DNA of 64,000 nt from Bufo bufo. Taxonomy: Eukaryota > Chordata > Amphibia > Anura > Bufonidae. The stretch covers positions 585,368,471-585,432,470 of the forward strand of contig NC_053390.1 of the NCBI RefSeq assembly GCF_905171765.1, written 5' to 3'. Below are positions 42,448 through 52,294 of this stretch, piece by piece. Numbering within the stretch: the first letter of the stretch is position 1; each line of letters begins with the position of its first letter. The notes beneath the pieces were generated by a model. The model did no database searches, was not told the DNA's origin, and saw only the letters and a program-made list of their open reading frames with translations. Made by a program: the position numbers and the translations under genes.

Positions 42448-42780
42448 AGGCTTCTTTCACACGACTGTATGGCTTTTTCAGTGTTTTCTGTTCCGTTTTT
42501 CTGTACAGCATATACAGTAATTACATAGAAAAAAATTGGGCTGGGATTAAAATTTCAATAGATGGTTCCGCAAAAACTGAACAGATACGGAAGACATACG
42601 GATGCATTTCCGTATGTGTTCCGTTATTTTTGTGGACCCATTGAGTTGAATGGAGCCACGGAACGCGATTTGTGGGCAATAATAGGACATGTTCTATCTT
42701 TCAACGGATAAGGAATGCATACAGAGTACACTGGTTCTGTATACGAAACGGGAAAAAAAACGGTCGTGTGCAGAGCCTTA
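42448..42780. mobile_element. Palindromic MITE
   Basis: CAGGCTTCTTTCACACGACTG and CGGTCGTGTGCAGAGCCTTA form the ends; TACGGAAGACATACGGATGC within. It abuts the second DIRS element. Confidence 0.65.
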
Positions 42781-43579
42781 CTTCAGTCCCTGGATCAGCT
42801 CCAGCAGTATATATTTTATTTCAAGGACGTCCTCCATGACAGCACTACATGGAGGTTGTCTCCCCCGCCCACTATTGGGACAGGAAAACAGAAAGAGGTT
42901 AAAAGCTTCCCCCCCCCCCCCCACCCACCTTCACCAGTGTTTTTTCCTGTCCCAATATTAGATACAGGGGCAGAGAGGGTTCCTCTTTTTGGACCTTTAT
43001 TTTTTCCTTCTTTTCTTATCTCGCCGGGCTAAAACCCCTAAGCTGGGTCCCTTAGCCTCCCAGCCCCTCCAGTACCTGTGGGTCATGCAGCTCACTTCTG
43101 GAAGCGAAAATCCTAGGGGCTGGGGAACGGTAGCCGCAACCCCGCCGGGGCTCTGGGCCTGCAGGATGCCTTCTCCAGGGGAGACCGCGCGGGAGCCGGA
43201 GCGTCTACTGTCACTTCCGGCCTTCTGCGCTGAGCCGGAAGTGATGTAGAGACGCCTGGAAGGAGGTGCGCATGCGCGTAACCTCCGACACCGGATCCAG
43301 TTATGGCGGCGCCCTGCGATCGATCCCAACGCCGAAGGAGCGTACCCCCGAGAGCGACCGAAAGGAGAAATGGGAGGAGCATCCACGTCAGGAGGGGTAA
43401 GTGCCATTGGCATTTAAAGTCTGGTTGGGCTAAGTGTGAGTCCCTCACTCATGGATTCTCCGGTATGAGAGAGCAGTCCCAGACCCTCCTGCCCATGGAC
43501 ATGTGAGTAATCAAGCACTACATGGATGGGAATAATGATAGAATAAGCAGGCTATAATGCTTCGCTAAACCTAATCATC

Positions 43580-44930
43580 ATGTCTCTTAGGGAGAAAAGA
43601 TCCTCGCTCAAGGTGGAGAGTAAAAAGAAGCCTAAAAGACTGCGCTATCTGCAGCAAAAGGCTTCAAGATTCATATACAAGAGCTTTATGCGAAATTGTA
43701 TTAATAAAATGAAAGAGGAACAGTCGACCCTACTTAACAGACCTTAGAGCCATCATTAAAGAAGAAGATAAAGCGTCAGTTTCCTCCTTGATAACGCCGC
43801 CCTAAGGTGGCTGAACAAACCACCGGGATAAAAGACCTAGAGAAGCCTTAGAGTCAGACCCAAGAGGTTATAGAGGTGGAATTTTTGGAGGAGGAGGAAG
43901 AAGAGTCCTTGCCTTCTTCATCCCACGAGGAGAAACTTAAATCTTGTTTCTCACCTGAGACATGGGATTCCCTTCTGACCGCAGTTAGGCAGACTATGGA
44001 TATCTCGGATGAACCGACAAAAAGATCCATTCAGGAGGAAATGTTTGCTGGCCTAATTACAAAAAAAGATAAAAGTTTTTCCCTTGAACTCTAGTTTAAA
44101 ACAAATGATCCTGGATGAGTGGGAAGATGTAGAAAAAAAGGCTTTTATTCCTAGGGAATTCAAAAGTCGCTTATCCTTTGACAAAGAGGATACTAAAACT
44201 ATGGGAAGAAATCCCCATACTAGACGCCACCAGTCGCCAGGGTAGCTAAAAAAAACAGCGATCCCATTTGAGGCTCCTCCCAGCTGAAAGACCACATGGA
44301 CCGCAAGGCTGATGGTCTCCCTGAGAAAATCTTGGGAGGCCTTCTGCGGCCTTGATTTCAAACCTAACGTCGCAGCTACCTCAGTTGCGAGATCCTTACT
44401 ATGTGGTTCTCAGGTGGAGATTCATTTGTCAATGGGAACCATTCTGGAGACTATCCCGCTCTAAAGATGGCGACTGCCTATACAGTGGACGCCTCGGCTG
44501 AGTCAGTCAGGTTCGCAGCTGAAAGTGGGGCCCTTCTGAACACCGCAAGGAGAGCTCTGTGGTTAAGAAACTGGTCTGGCGATCTTACCTCAAAAAATAT
44601 AATTGTGTGCAATTCCATTTTCAGGATCATATGCGTTTGGGCCTAGCCTGGATAAAATTCTTGAGAAAGCCTCAGATAAAAAAAAATATATTATATTGGG
44701 TTTCCAGAAACGAAACTAGGAAAACACATTTGTTTTTCGTAAAAAGTTCCAGCCAAAAAAACAAACGTATATGGATAAGGGAAAGTCGGAAAGATGGTCC
44801 TATCCAAAAGGGGGTAAGGGTTAGTGGATTTCTGCTTAACCCCAACACTTCCCAAGACAAACAATGACGCCAGGCCAGTCGGGGGAGATTAAGATCCTTT
44901 CTCCCAGCATGGAGCCAAATAACTAAAAAC
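43580..44930 (+). pseudogene. DIRS 2 gag-like protein
   Basis: Begins near the ATG at 43,580 (MSLREKRSSLKVESKKKPKR). A frame change leads into a zinc-binding-like CAICSKRLQDSYTRALCEI (about 43,640-43,700), then an acidic stretch VEFLEEEEEESLPSSSHEE, RQTMDISDEPTKRSIQEEMF, and [20 protein letters not shown] with RRALWLRNWSGDLTSK. The last block matches DIRS 1. Several frameshifts separate the parts, so it is not functional. Confidence 0.72.
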
Positions 44931-44937
44931 CCCGTGG

Positions 44938-46260
44938 GTGCTCCAAATTATTCAAGAGGGATACAAAAGAGTTTGTATCAGCTCCGCAACAAAATTTGTG
45001 CTGACAGGGTTCGGAGTAAGGTACATCACAAGCAAATCTCTTAAAAGACTGAGCAAAATTGAGGAATCTAGGCGCGGTGACCCGCGTCCCTGCAGATCAG
45101 GAAGGCAAGGGCTACTATTCAAGGTTATTCCTGGTAAAAAAGCCAGATGGTTCATTCAGAACTATAATCAACCTAAAACATCTAAACGTCTTCATAAAGT
45201 ATCGCCGCTTCAAGATGGAATCAGTAAGATCAACTACACCCCTCATCTCTCAGGGTGCGGTAATGTGCACCTTGGACTTAAAGGATGCTTACTACCATGT
45301 ACCAATACATCCGGACCACCAAAAATTCCTAAGATTTGCAGTAAGAGAAGCGGGGAAAGTAAATCATTATCAGTTTCAATGCCTGCCCTTTGGGATATCA
45401 ACAGCCCCTCGGGTGTTTACAAAGCTGGTAATAGAGATAGTGGCCTTCCTCAGACTGAAGGGAATAAAGATTGTACCTTATTTAGACGATCTTCTCCTAA
45501 CAGCAGATTCCGCGGTAGTACTAACGGAGCAAACACAGACGATGATATCCCTCCTACAGGATCTAGGCTGGATCCTAAATTGGGAAAAAATAAAATAAAA
45601 TAAAAATAAAAAAATCGGACCTAGTACCAGAAAATTTTTCCTTGGAACGATGCTAGATTCGAATCTACAGGTCTTTCCTTCCAGTTCAAAAACAACATCT
45701 CTGGATTGGTGGCAAATATCAGACAACCTATCCCAAAAGGAGCCCCCTGGAATCTAAGTCCATATATCGTAGTGACAACAGATGCCAGCCAACAAGGATG
45801 GGGTGCAAAGGTTGGAATCTACTACTTCCAGGGAATCTGGAACCAAACCATAAAAAACTGATCTTCAAATTTCAGAGAGCTTCAGGCCGTTTGGGAGACG
45901 CTCAAACAGAGTCAAGATCTCCTGAGCGGACAGAATATAAGAATCCTATCAGACAATATGACAGCGGTCTCCTTCCTCAAACATCAACGGGGAACAAAAT
46001 ATCCTCTCCTTCAGAATCCGGCAAATACATTTTTTTCCTGGGCAGAAGAGAATGTGCTGTCAATCTCAGCGGTACACCTACAGGGTTCAAGAAACCAGTC
46101 GACAGATTTCCTCAGCAGACATTTTATAGATCCAAACGAATGGACTCTGAACAGACAGGTGTTTCTAGAACTGACATCAACATGAGGATATCCAGAGATC
46201 GATCTCTTTGCATCAAGGGAGAATGCACAAACAGCTTCCTTCTCCCGAAATCCAGCCGAT
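44938..46260 (+). pseudogene. DIRS 2 reverse transcriptase-RNase H
   Basis: 45,059-45,598 is one frame of the [61 protein letters not shown] and the polymerase box VPYLDDLLL, ending where an A/T-rich run at 45,585-45,612 shifts the frame. The RNase H part follows in other frames (TTDASQQGWGAKVG near 45,778; LSDNMTAVSFLKHQRGTKYP near 45,945; SISAVHLQGSRNQSTDFLSR near 46,057). Motifs are preserved but the frame is broken several times. Confidence 0.9.
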
Positions 46261-46499
46261 CATCCCACAGCAGTAGACGCTTTATCTCAGCCCTGGAACA
46301 TGAAGCTAGCTTATGCATTGATTTTAATAGCCCTGAGGAAGATCAGCAGAGAATCATCCAGAGTGATCTTCATGCCTCCTTTTTGGCCAAAACAGGCCTG
46401 GTTCCCGGTACTGTCCTCACTAAGTCAAGAAGATCCGATCCCTCTCAGGCCAGACCTGTTGCATTAGGGTCCAATCTGGAATCCGGAAATAACCAAGAT

Positions 46500-47535
46500 G
46501 AAATTAACAGCGTGGCTTCTGAAAGGGACTTGTTAAAATTACAGGGATTCTCAGACGAAGTAATATCCACCATTCAGAAAGGCCATAAACAGGTTACATC
46601 TGCAATTTATAATAAAATCTGGAAAAAATTCTGCTCCTGGATGACAGAGAAGAATCCTCTACTCCCGAGTCTGGGAGATATTCTAGATTTCCGCCAGGAA
46701 GGGTTCAATATGGGTCTTAAACCCAGTACCCTTAAGGTTCAGACAGCAGCCTTAAGCTGGTTTCTAAATTACTCTTTCAGAAAATCGATGGGTAAACAGG
46801 TTTTTAAAGGCAACCATGCGGATTAGACCAACACTAAGGTCCCCGATTCCTCCTTGGGATCTGTCGCTAGTTCTCAATGCCTTAACAAAGCCACCCTTCG
46901 AACCTTTACATGAAAGCAGCTTAAGGAACTTAACCTTGAAAATGATGTTTCTAGTAGCTATCACAGCTCGTAGACTAGGAAAAATCCAAACCCTTACTAT
47001 CTGTGAGCCATACGTTACAATTTGTGAGGATAGAGTCATACTAAGGCTAGACCCATCCTTTATTCCTAAGGTGGTTTCTTCCTTTCATCGTAATCAGGGA
47101 ATAGTACTACCAACCTTCTACACAGATCCGAAAACCGAAAGGGAGAAGGAGTTCCATCTTCTAGACGGTCTCTCCTTTCCTACCTAGACGTTACCAGTAC
47201 CTTCAGATTAGATTCTAATCTGTTTATTCAGTTTTCAGGCCGCAATAAAGGCAAGAAAGCTTCTAAAGCGACATTAGCAAGATGGATTAAAATAGTAATT
47301 AAAGAGGCCTATCAGGGCCAGGGGCTTCTCTGTCCTCAAGATATTAGGGCTCATTCAACGAGAGCAGTCTCTGCTTCATGGGCCGAACATGCAAATGCTT
47401 CTATTGACCAGATATGTAAGGCAGCCACCTGGGAAAGCTCCCATGCTTTTTGTAAGCATTACAGATTAAATGTGTCAGGGAATAATGACCAGTCCTTCGG
47501 ACATAAAGTTCTTCAGGCTGCGGTCCCTCCCTAGT
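46500..47535 (+). pseudogene. DIRS 2 tyrosine recombinase
   Basis: The N-terminal SAM-like part is at 46,540-46,800 (VTSAIYNKIWKKFCSWM, GLKPSTLKVQTAALSWFLNY). The catalytic part begins at 46,816 (LRSPIPPWDLSLVLNALTKP, FLVAITARRLGKIQTL with the first Arg). The remainder after a frame change near 47,180 contains RAHSTRAVSASWAEHANA, KAATWESSHAFCKHYRLN with the Tyr nucleophile, and a stop at 47,535. The catalytic residues R, H-x-x-R, W and Y are all visible. At least one frameshift. Confidence 0.88.
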
Positions 47536-48072
47536 TGTTAGATTAATTTGGTATTTCTACTCCATGTAGTGCTGTCATGGAGGACGTCCTGGAAAGTAAG
47601 AATTAGTCTTACCGGTAATGAGGTTTCCAGGAGTCCGACATGACAGCACTGGTAGTTCCCTCCCTAATGTTTGAAGTATTTTTCTTTTGTATTACGATAC
47701 CCATTATTGTGTGAATCTATAAAACACTGATGAAGGTGGGTGGGGGGGGCCCAGCTTTTAACCTATCTCTGTTTCCTGTCCCAATAGTGGGCGGGGGAGA
47801 CAACCTCCATGTAGTGCTGTCATGTTGGACTCCTGGAAACATCATTACCGGTAAGACTAATTCTTACTTTTTTAATCCCTGTGAGGAGGGTAGCGGCGCT
47901 GCAAAAAGGATCTGTGAGCTCTCTACAAAAATGTATACTGCACGTTGTTTGTCAATGACAAAAACGGGTTGTACAAGCCTAAAAGGCAATATAAAGGCAA
48001 CATAGGGGTCCCCTGATCAGGACCCACTACATGAGCAAGGGCAGCTGTTCTAGCAAGTGGAGAACAGCACCC

Positions 48073-48328
48073 TAAGGCCTCATGCGCACCAATGTATTTT
48101 GTATCAGTGTCTGATCCGCATTTTTGGAAGATTGCCCATGGATGCATTCAGTTCTATGGGTTCGTTCAGTAAATTATAAAACATGGTCTATTCTTGTCCG
48201 TATTGCAGACAAGAATAGCCATTTTGAGTCATGGGAGTGAGGAAAAATGCAGATTGCACACAGGAGGTGTCTGCATTTTGTGGATCTTGGGTTTGCGGAA
48301 CACAATCCGGTCATTTGCATGAAGCCTA
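48073..48328. mobile_element. Palindromic MITE
   Basis: TAAGGCCTCATGCGCACCAA and CATTTGCATGAAGCCTAA ends; inner TATTCTTGTCCGTATTGCAG ACAAGAATA palindrome. Confidence 0.7.
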
Positions 48329-48512
48329 AATAAATGTACTACCACTAACTTCAACTGGTGTAAGGTTTCAATTTTCCTGAAGCGATGAGACATTTCCATT
48401 GAAGCACCTTCATTAATAGCCATAGGTGTAAAAAAAAAAAAAAAAAATTATAACTGAATGAAAATGATCTGAGAAAAAGAAACTTTATTGTAGCGGCGAA
48501 TAAAATACAAGC

Positions 48513-49326
48513 TAAGGCTACTTTCACACTAGCGTTGTTTTAATCCGGCGTTCAATTCCAACACCGGAACTGCCCGCCGGATCCGGAAAAATGGATTACA
48601 TTTGAATCCTGATCAGGATTTTGATCACAATGAAAAAATGCATTGGAAAAAACGGATCCGCCATTTATGAACTTTAACTTTTTTTTCACATTTTTCGGGT
48701 TTAGGCCTCCTGCACACGAATATGACCTGTCCTATTTTTTTCACAGTCAACGGTTCGCGGACCCATTCAAGTCAATGGGTCCGTGAAAAATCACGGATGC
48801 ACACAAGATTGTCAACCGCGTCTGTGATCTGTCAGTTTTTTCCTATCATTTCAATGGCAAATTTGACTTAGATTTTTTTTTCATTTTTCATGTCCGTGGA
48901 TCCTCCAAAAATCAAGGAAGACCCATGGACGAAAAAACGGTCACGGATCACGGACCAACGGAACCCCGTTTTGCGGACCGTGAAAAAATACTGTCGTGTG
49001 CAGGAGGCCTAAACATGCAAAAGCCGGGTCCGGTTTGACTGAACACACAGCGTCGGATCCGGCGTTAATGCAAGTCAATGGGAAAAAGACCGGATCCGGC
49101 GTTCAGTCAAAGTGTTCAGGATTTTTGGCCGGAGGTAAAAATACAACATGCTACGTTTTTCTGAAAAGCCTGATCAGTCAAAAAGACTGAACTGAAGACA
49201 TCCTGAACAGATTACTCTCCATTCAGAATGCATTAGGATAAAACTGATCAGTTATTTTCCGGATTTGAGCCCCTAGGACGGAACTCAGCGCCGGAAAAGA
49301 AAAACGTTAGTGTGAAACTACCCTTA
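48513..49326. mobile_element. CCGGATC-family MITE with a nested MITE
   Basis: TAAGGCTACTTTCACACTAG CG and CGTTAGTGTGAAACTACCCTTA ends. Related to 14,263 and 23,734. The stretch 48,701-49,012 is a separate element inserted inside; removing it leaves about 500 bp, like its relatives. Confidence 0.75.
48701..49012. mobile_element. Nested palindromic MITE
   Basis: GGCCTCCTGCACACGAATAT and ATACTGTCGTGTGCAGGAGGCC-like ends, bordered by TTA (48,701) and TAA (49,010). Long complementary arms (GGACCCATTCAAGTCAATGGGTCC near 48,759). Confidence 0.75.
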
Positions 49327-49402
49327 CGCGTTTTGGGCTACACTAGCCCATTCTCAAAGCATACCGACATTGTAACAAGTAAATTTTAAATACTAACCAA
49401 AT

Positions 49403-49602
49403 TAAGGGTCAATTCTCACATCCGTAGTGCATTGCGGATCCGCAATACACCCGGCCGGCACCCCCATAGAACTGCCTATTCTTGTCCGCAATTGAAGACA
49501 AGAATAGGACATGTTCTATTTTTTCCGGAGCCGCGGACCGGAAGACCAGATAATTGCCGAACCGGTGCGGACACATTCTACGGACATGTGAATGGACCCT
49601 AA
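49403..49602. mobile_element. Palindromic MITE
   Basis: TAAGGGTCAATTCTCACATCCG and CGGACATGTGAATGGACCCTAA ends; centre TATTCTTGTCCGCAATTGAA GACAAGAATA. Confidence 0.72.
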
Positions 49603-49849
49603 GGATGAGGAGATAGTCTAGCCGGGCACTAATAAACATGAGGCGAGAATTGGCAAACACAAGTAGGTATGAGTTGTTACTAAAGGATAAATCAAGTAAG
49701 ATTAAGATAGTACTGAGCAGCTTCTAGTTTTTAGCACGTTCTATAGCCAGGAACATCACAAAGTGACTAAGATTACCAGCAGATCATAGTAATAGTAGTA
49801 TATTCCAAGTTCTATATCAGGACAACTCCTTCTCAGAGGTTTTACAGAA

Positions 49850-50021
49850 GAGCTCATGCACACAAACATATTTTTTCCGTGTCAGTTCCATTTTTTTTGC
49901 AACCTGTATGTGGAACCATTCACTTCAACGGGGCTGCAAAAAATTCCGGAAATAACTGAGCATTCAGTGTCCACATGGCCGTTCCATAAAAATATCCAAT
50001 GGTCATGTGCATGAGCCCTAA
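49850..50021. mobile_element. Short MITE
   Basis: GAGCTCATGCACACAAACAT and GGTCATGTGCATGAGCCCTAA ends; 172 bp. Confidence 0.65.
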
Positions 50022-50039
50022 GGGTTATAAACGTTTCAC

Positions 50040-50211
50040 AGGGGGCCCATATCTAATATTGTCTTGCCTAGATTATGTATGGAGAAACTGTAAAAACCAA
50101 TCAAAAGGGGCATAGATGCCCGTGATAAGAACATAGTCCTACCACTTTACAAATCACTAGTCAGACCACACATGTGTACAGTTCTGGGCTCCTGTGAACA
50201 AGGCAGACATA
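50040..50211 (+). pseudogene. LINE reverse-transcriptase remnant, 5' part
   Basis: Translates around 50,126-50,205 as DKNIVLPLYKSLVRPHMCTV LG, which matches the conserved LY.SLVRP..EY block near the end of the RT domain of CR1/L2-like LINEs. It is interrupted by the Tc1/mariner element and continues at 51,777. Confidence 0.7.
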
Positions 50212-51774
50212 CAGGGAGTGCAGAATTATTAGGCAAGTTGTATTTTTGAGGATTCATTTTATTATTGAACAACAACCATGTTCTCAATGAACCCAAAAAA
50301 CTCATTAATATCAAAGCTGAATATTTTTGGAAGTAGTTTTTAGTTTGTTTTTAGTTTTAGCTATTTTAGGGGGATATCTGTGTGTGCAGGTGACTATTAC
50401 TGTGCATAATTATTAGGCAACTTAGCAAAAAACAAATATATACCCATTTCAATTATTTATTTTTACCAGTGAAACCAATATAACATCTCAACATTCACAA
50501 ATATACATTTCTGACATTCAGAAACAAAACAAAAACAAATAAGTGACCAATATAGCCACCTTTCTTTGCAAGGACACTCAAAAGCCTGCCATCCATGGAT
50601 TCTGTCAGTGTTTTGATCTGTTCACCATTAACATTGCGTGCAGCAGCAACCACAGCCTCCAAGACACTGTTCAGAGAGGTGTACTGTTTTCCCTCCTTGT
50701 AAATCTCACATTTGATGATGGACCACAGGTTCTCAATGGGGTTCAGATCAGGTGAACAAGGAGGCCATGTCATTAGATTTTCTTCTTTTATACCCTTTCT
50801 TGCCAGCCACGCTGTGGAGTACTTGGACGCGTGTGATGGAGCATTGTCCTGCATGAAAATCATGTTTTTCTTGAAGGATGCAGACTTCTTCCTGTACCAC
50901 TGCTTGAAGAAGGTGTCTTCCAGAAACTGGCAGTAGGACTGGGAGTTGAGCTTGACTCCATCCTCAACCCGAAAAGGCCCCACAAGCTCATCTTTGATGA
51001 TACCAGCCCAAACCAGTACTCCACCTCCACCTTGCTGGCGTCTGAGTCTGACTGGAGCTCTCTGCCCTTTACCAATCCAGCCACAGGCCCATCCATCTGG
51101 CCCATCAAGACTCACTCTCATTTCATCAGTCCATAAAACCTTAGAAAAATCAGTCTTGAGATATTTCTTGGCCCAGTCTTGACGTTTCAGCTTGTGTGTC
51201 TTGTTCAGTGGTGGTCGTCTTTTAGCCTTTCTTACCTTGGCCATGTCTCTGAGTATTGCACACCTTGTGCTTTTGGGCACTCCAGTGATGTTGCAGCTCT
51301 GAAATATGGCCAAACTGGTGGCAAGTGGCATCTTGGCAGCTGCACGCTTGACTTTTCTCAGTTCATGGGCAGTTATTTTGCGCCTTGGTTTTTCCACACG
51401 CTTCTTGCGACCCTGTTGACTATTTTGAATGAAACGCTTGATTGTTCGATGATCACGCTTCAGAAGCTTTGCAATTTTAAGAGTGCTGCATCCCTCTGCA
51501 AGATATCTCACTATTTTTGACTTTTCTGAGCCTGTCAAGTCCTTCTTTTGACCCATTTTGCCAAAGGAAAGGAAGTTGCCTAATAATTATGTACATCTAA
51601 TATAGGGTGTTGATGTCATTAGACCACACCCCTTCTCATTACAGAGATGCACATCACCTAATATGCTTAATTGGTAGTAGGCTTTCGAGCCTATACAGCT
51701 TGGAGTAAGACAACATGCATAAAGAGGATGATGTGGTCAAAATACTCATTTGCCTAATAATTCTGCACGCAGTG
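50212..51774 (-). mobile_element. Complete Tc1/mariner transposon, DD37E type, with IR/DR ends
   Basis: 1,563 bp, flanked by TA at 50,210-50,211 and 51,775-51,776. The outer ends CAGGGAGTGCAGAATTATTA and, on the other strand, CACTGCGTGCAGAATTATTA are inverted repeats. Each end carries a second inner copy of the core AATTATTAGGCAA (50,409-50,421, and complement at about 51,576-51,588), about 175-185 bp inside, so the ends have the doubled-repeat (IR/DR) arrangement known from Sleeping Beauty-type elements. One intact transposase frame on the minus strand. It interrupts a LINE remnant. Confidence 0.93.
50495..51556 (-). CDS. Tc1/mariner transposase, DD37E, uninterrupted
   Basis: 353 codons, ATG at 51,556 and stop at 50,495, no break. 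Residues 5-50 form a helix-turn-helix (GSEKSKIVRYLAEGCSTLKI, KLLKRDHRTIKRFIQ), then a basic linker (GRKKRVEKPRRK) that could act as a nuclear signal, and a second helix-turn-helix (about 65-110). Catalytic part: LWTDEMRVS (first Asp), GVLVWAGI, MQDNAPSHAS (second Asp), [11 protein letters not shown] (Glu). Counting from the second Asp, 37 residues precede the Glu, so this is DD37E and not the DD34E of the other Tc1-like elements here. DD37E vertebrate elements have been described (TRT group), and membership is an inference. Length is normal. The reading frame and both ends look complete, so activity is possible but not shown. Confidence 0.92.
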   Translation of the reverse strand: MGQKKDLTGSEKSKIVRYLAEGCSTLKIAKLLKRDHRTIKRFIQNSQQGRKKRVEKPRRKITAHELRKVKRAAAKMPLATSLAIFQSCNITGVPKSTRCAILRDMAKVRKAKRRPPLNKTHKLKRQDWAKKYLKTDFSKVLWTDEMRVSLDGPDGWACGWIGKGQRAPVRLRRQQGGGGVLVWAGIIKDELVGPFRVEDGVKLNSQSYCQFLEDTFFKQWYRKKSASFKKNMIFMQDNAPSHASKYSTAWLARKGIKEENLMTWPPCSPDLNPIENLWSIIKCEIYKEGKQYTSLNSVLEAVVAAARNVNGEQIKTLTESMDGRLLSVLAKKGGYIGHLFVFVLFLNVRNVYL

Positions 51775-51776
51775 TA

Positions 51777-52150
51777 GAGCTGGAGAGGGTCCAGAGGAGA
51801 ACTAAAGTAATAATTAGAATGGGTGAACTACAGTACCCTGACAGATTATCAACATTAGGGTTATTCACTTTAGAAAAAGACAACTGAGGAGAGATCTAAT
51901 TACTATGTATAAATATATCAGGGGTCAGTACAGAGATCTATCACATCATCTATTTAACCCCAGGACTGTAACTGTGACGAGGGGACATCCTCTGCGTCTG
52001 GAGGAAAGAAGGTTTGTACACAAACATAGAAGAGGATTCTTTACGGTAAGAGCAGTGAGACTATGGAACTCTCTGCCTGAGGAGGTGGTGATGGTGAGTA
52101 CAATAAAGGAATTCAAGAGGGGCCCGGATGTATTTCTGGTGTAATATTAT
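51777..52150 (+). pseudogene. LINE reverse-transcriptase remnant, 3' part
   Basis: Reads LERVQRRTKVIIRMGELQYP from 51,778, then, after small breaks, 51,905-52,144: a segment with RDLSHHLFNPRT, GHPLRLEERRF and RRGFFTVRAVRLWNSLPEEV V.....IKEFKRG. FF..R.V.LWNSLP.EVV....I..FK is the C-terminal tail typical of CR1/L2-clade LINE proteins. Together with 50,040-50,211 it shows a LINE tail split by the DD37E transposon. Confidence 0.75.
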
Positions 52151-52294
52151 TACAGGCTATAGCTTACAAACATAGAATGTGTCGGCAGATAAGAACCATT
52201 TGGCCCATCTAGTCGGCCCAATATACTGAATACTATGAATAGCCCCTGGCCCTATTTTATATGAAGGATGGCCATATGCCTATCCCATGCATGC

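Larger units (their letters stand above)
42815..47872 (+). mobile_element. DIRS retrotransposon 2 (plus strand)
   Basis: Inverted terminal repeats at 42,815-42,920 and 47,760-47,872 (CATGACAGCACTACATGGAG / CTCCATGTAGTGCTGTCATG; CCCGCCCACTATTGGGACAG and its complement). An internal complementary region at about 47,565-47,665 combines both ends (GTCATGGAGGACGTCCTGG and TTTCCAGGAGTCCGACATGAC). Coding order gag-like, RT-RNase H, recombinase. 5.06 kb. It is a different lineage from DIRS 1: the terminal repeats differ and the proteins are only moderately alike. A GC-rich leader lies at 43,130-43,420. Presumably in PPA2 intron 1, opposite in orientation to the gene. Confidence 0.92.

Noticed and set aside
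43000..43510. GC-rich stretch with several frames, considered as a PPA2 promoter or first exon
   Set aside because: It lies inside the DIRS 2 element between its terminal repeat and gag region, and no targeting peptide with a donor in the needed phase is seen.
51905..52144. A small stand-alone host gene
   Set aside because: The FF..R....LWNSLP.EVV pattern is the C-terminal tail of a LINE protein, and the matching upstream piece lies on the other side of the Tc1/mariner insertion.
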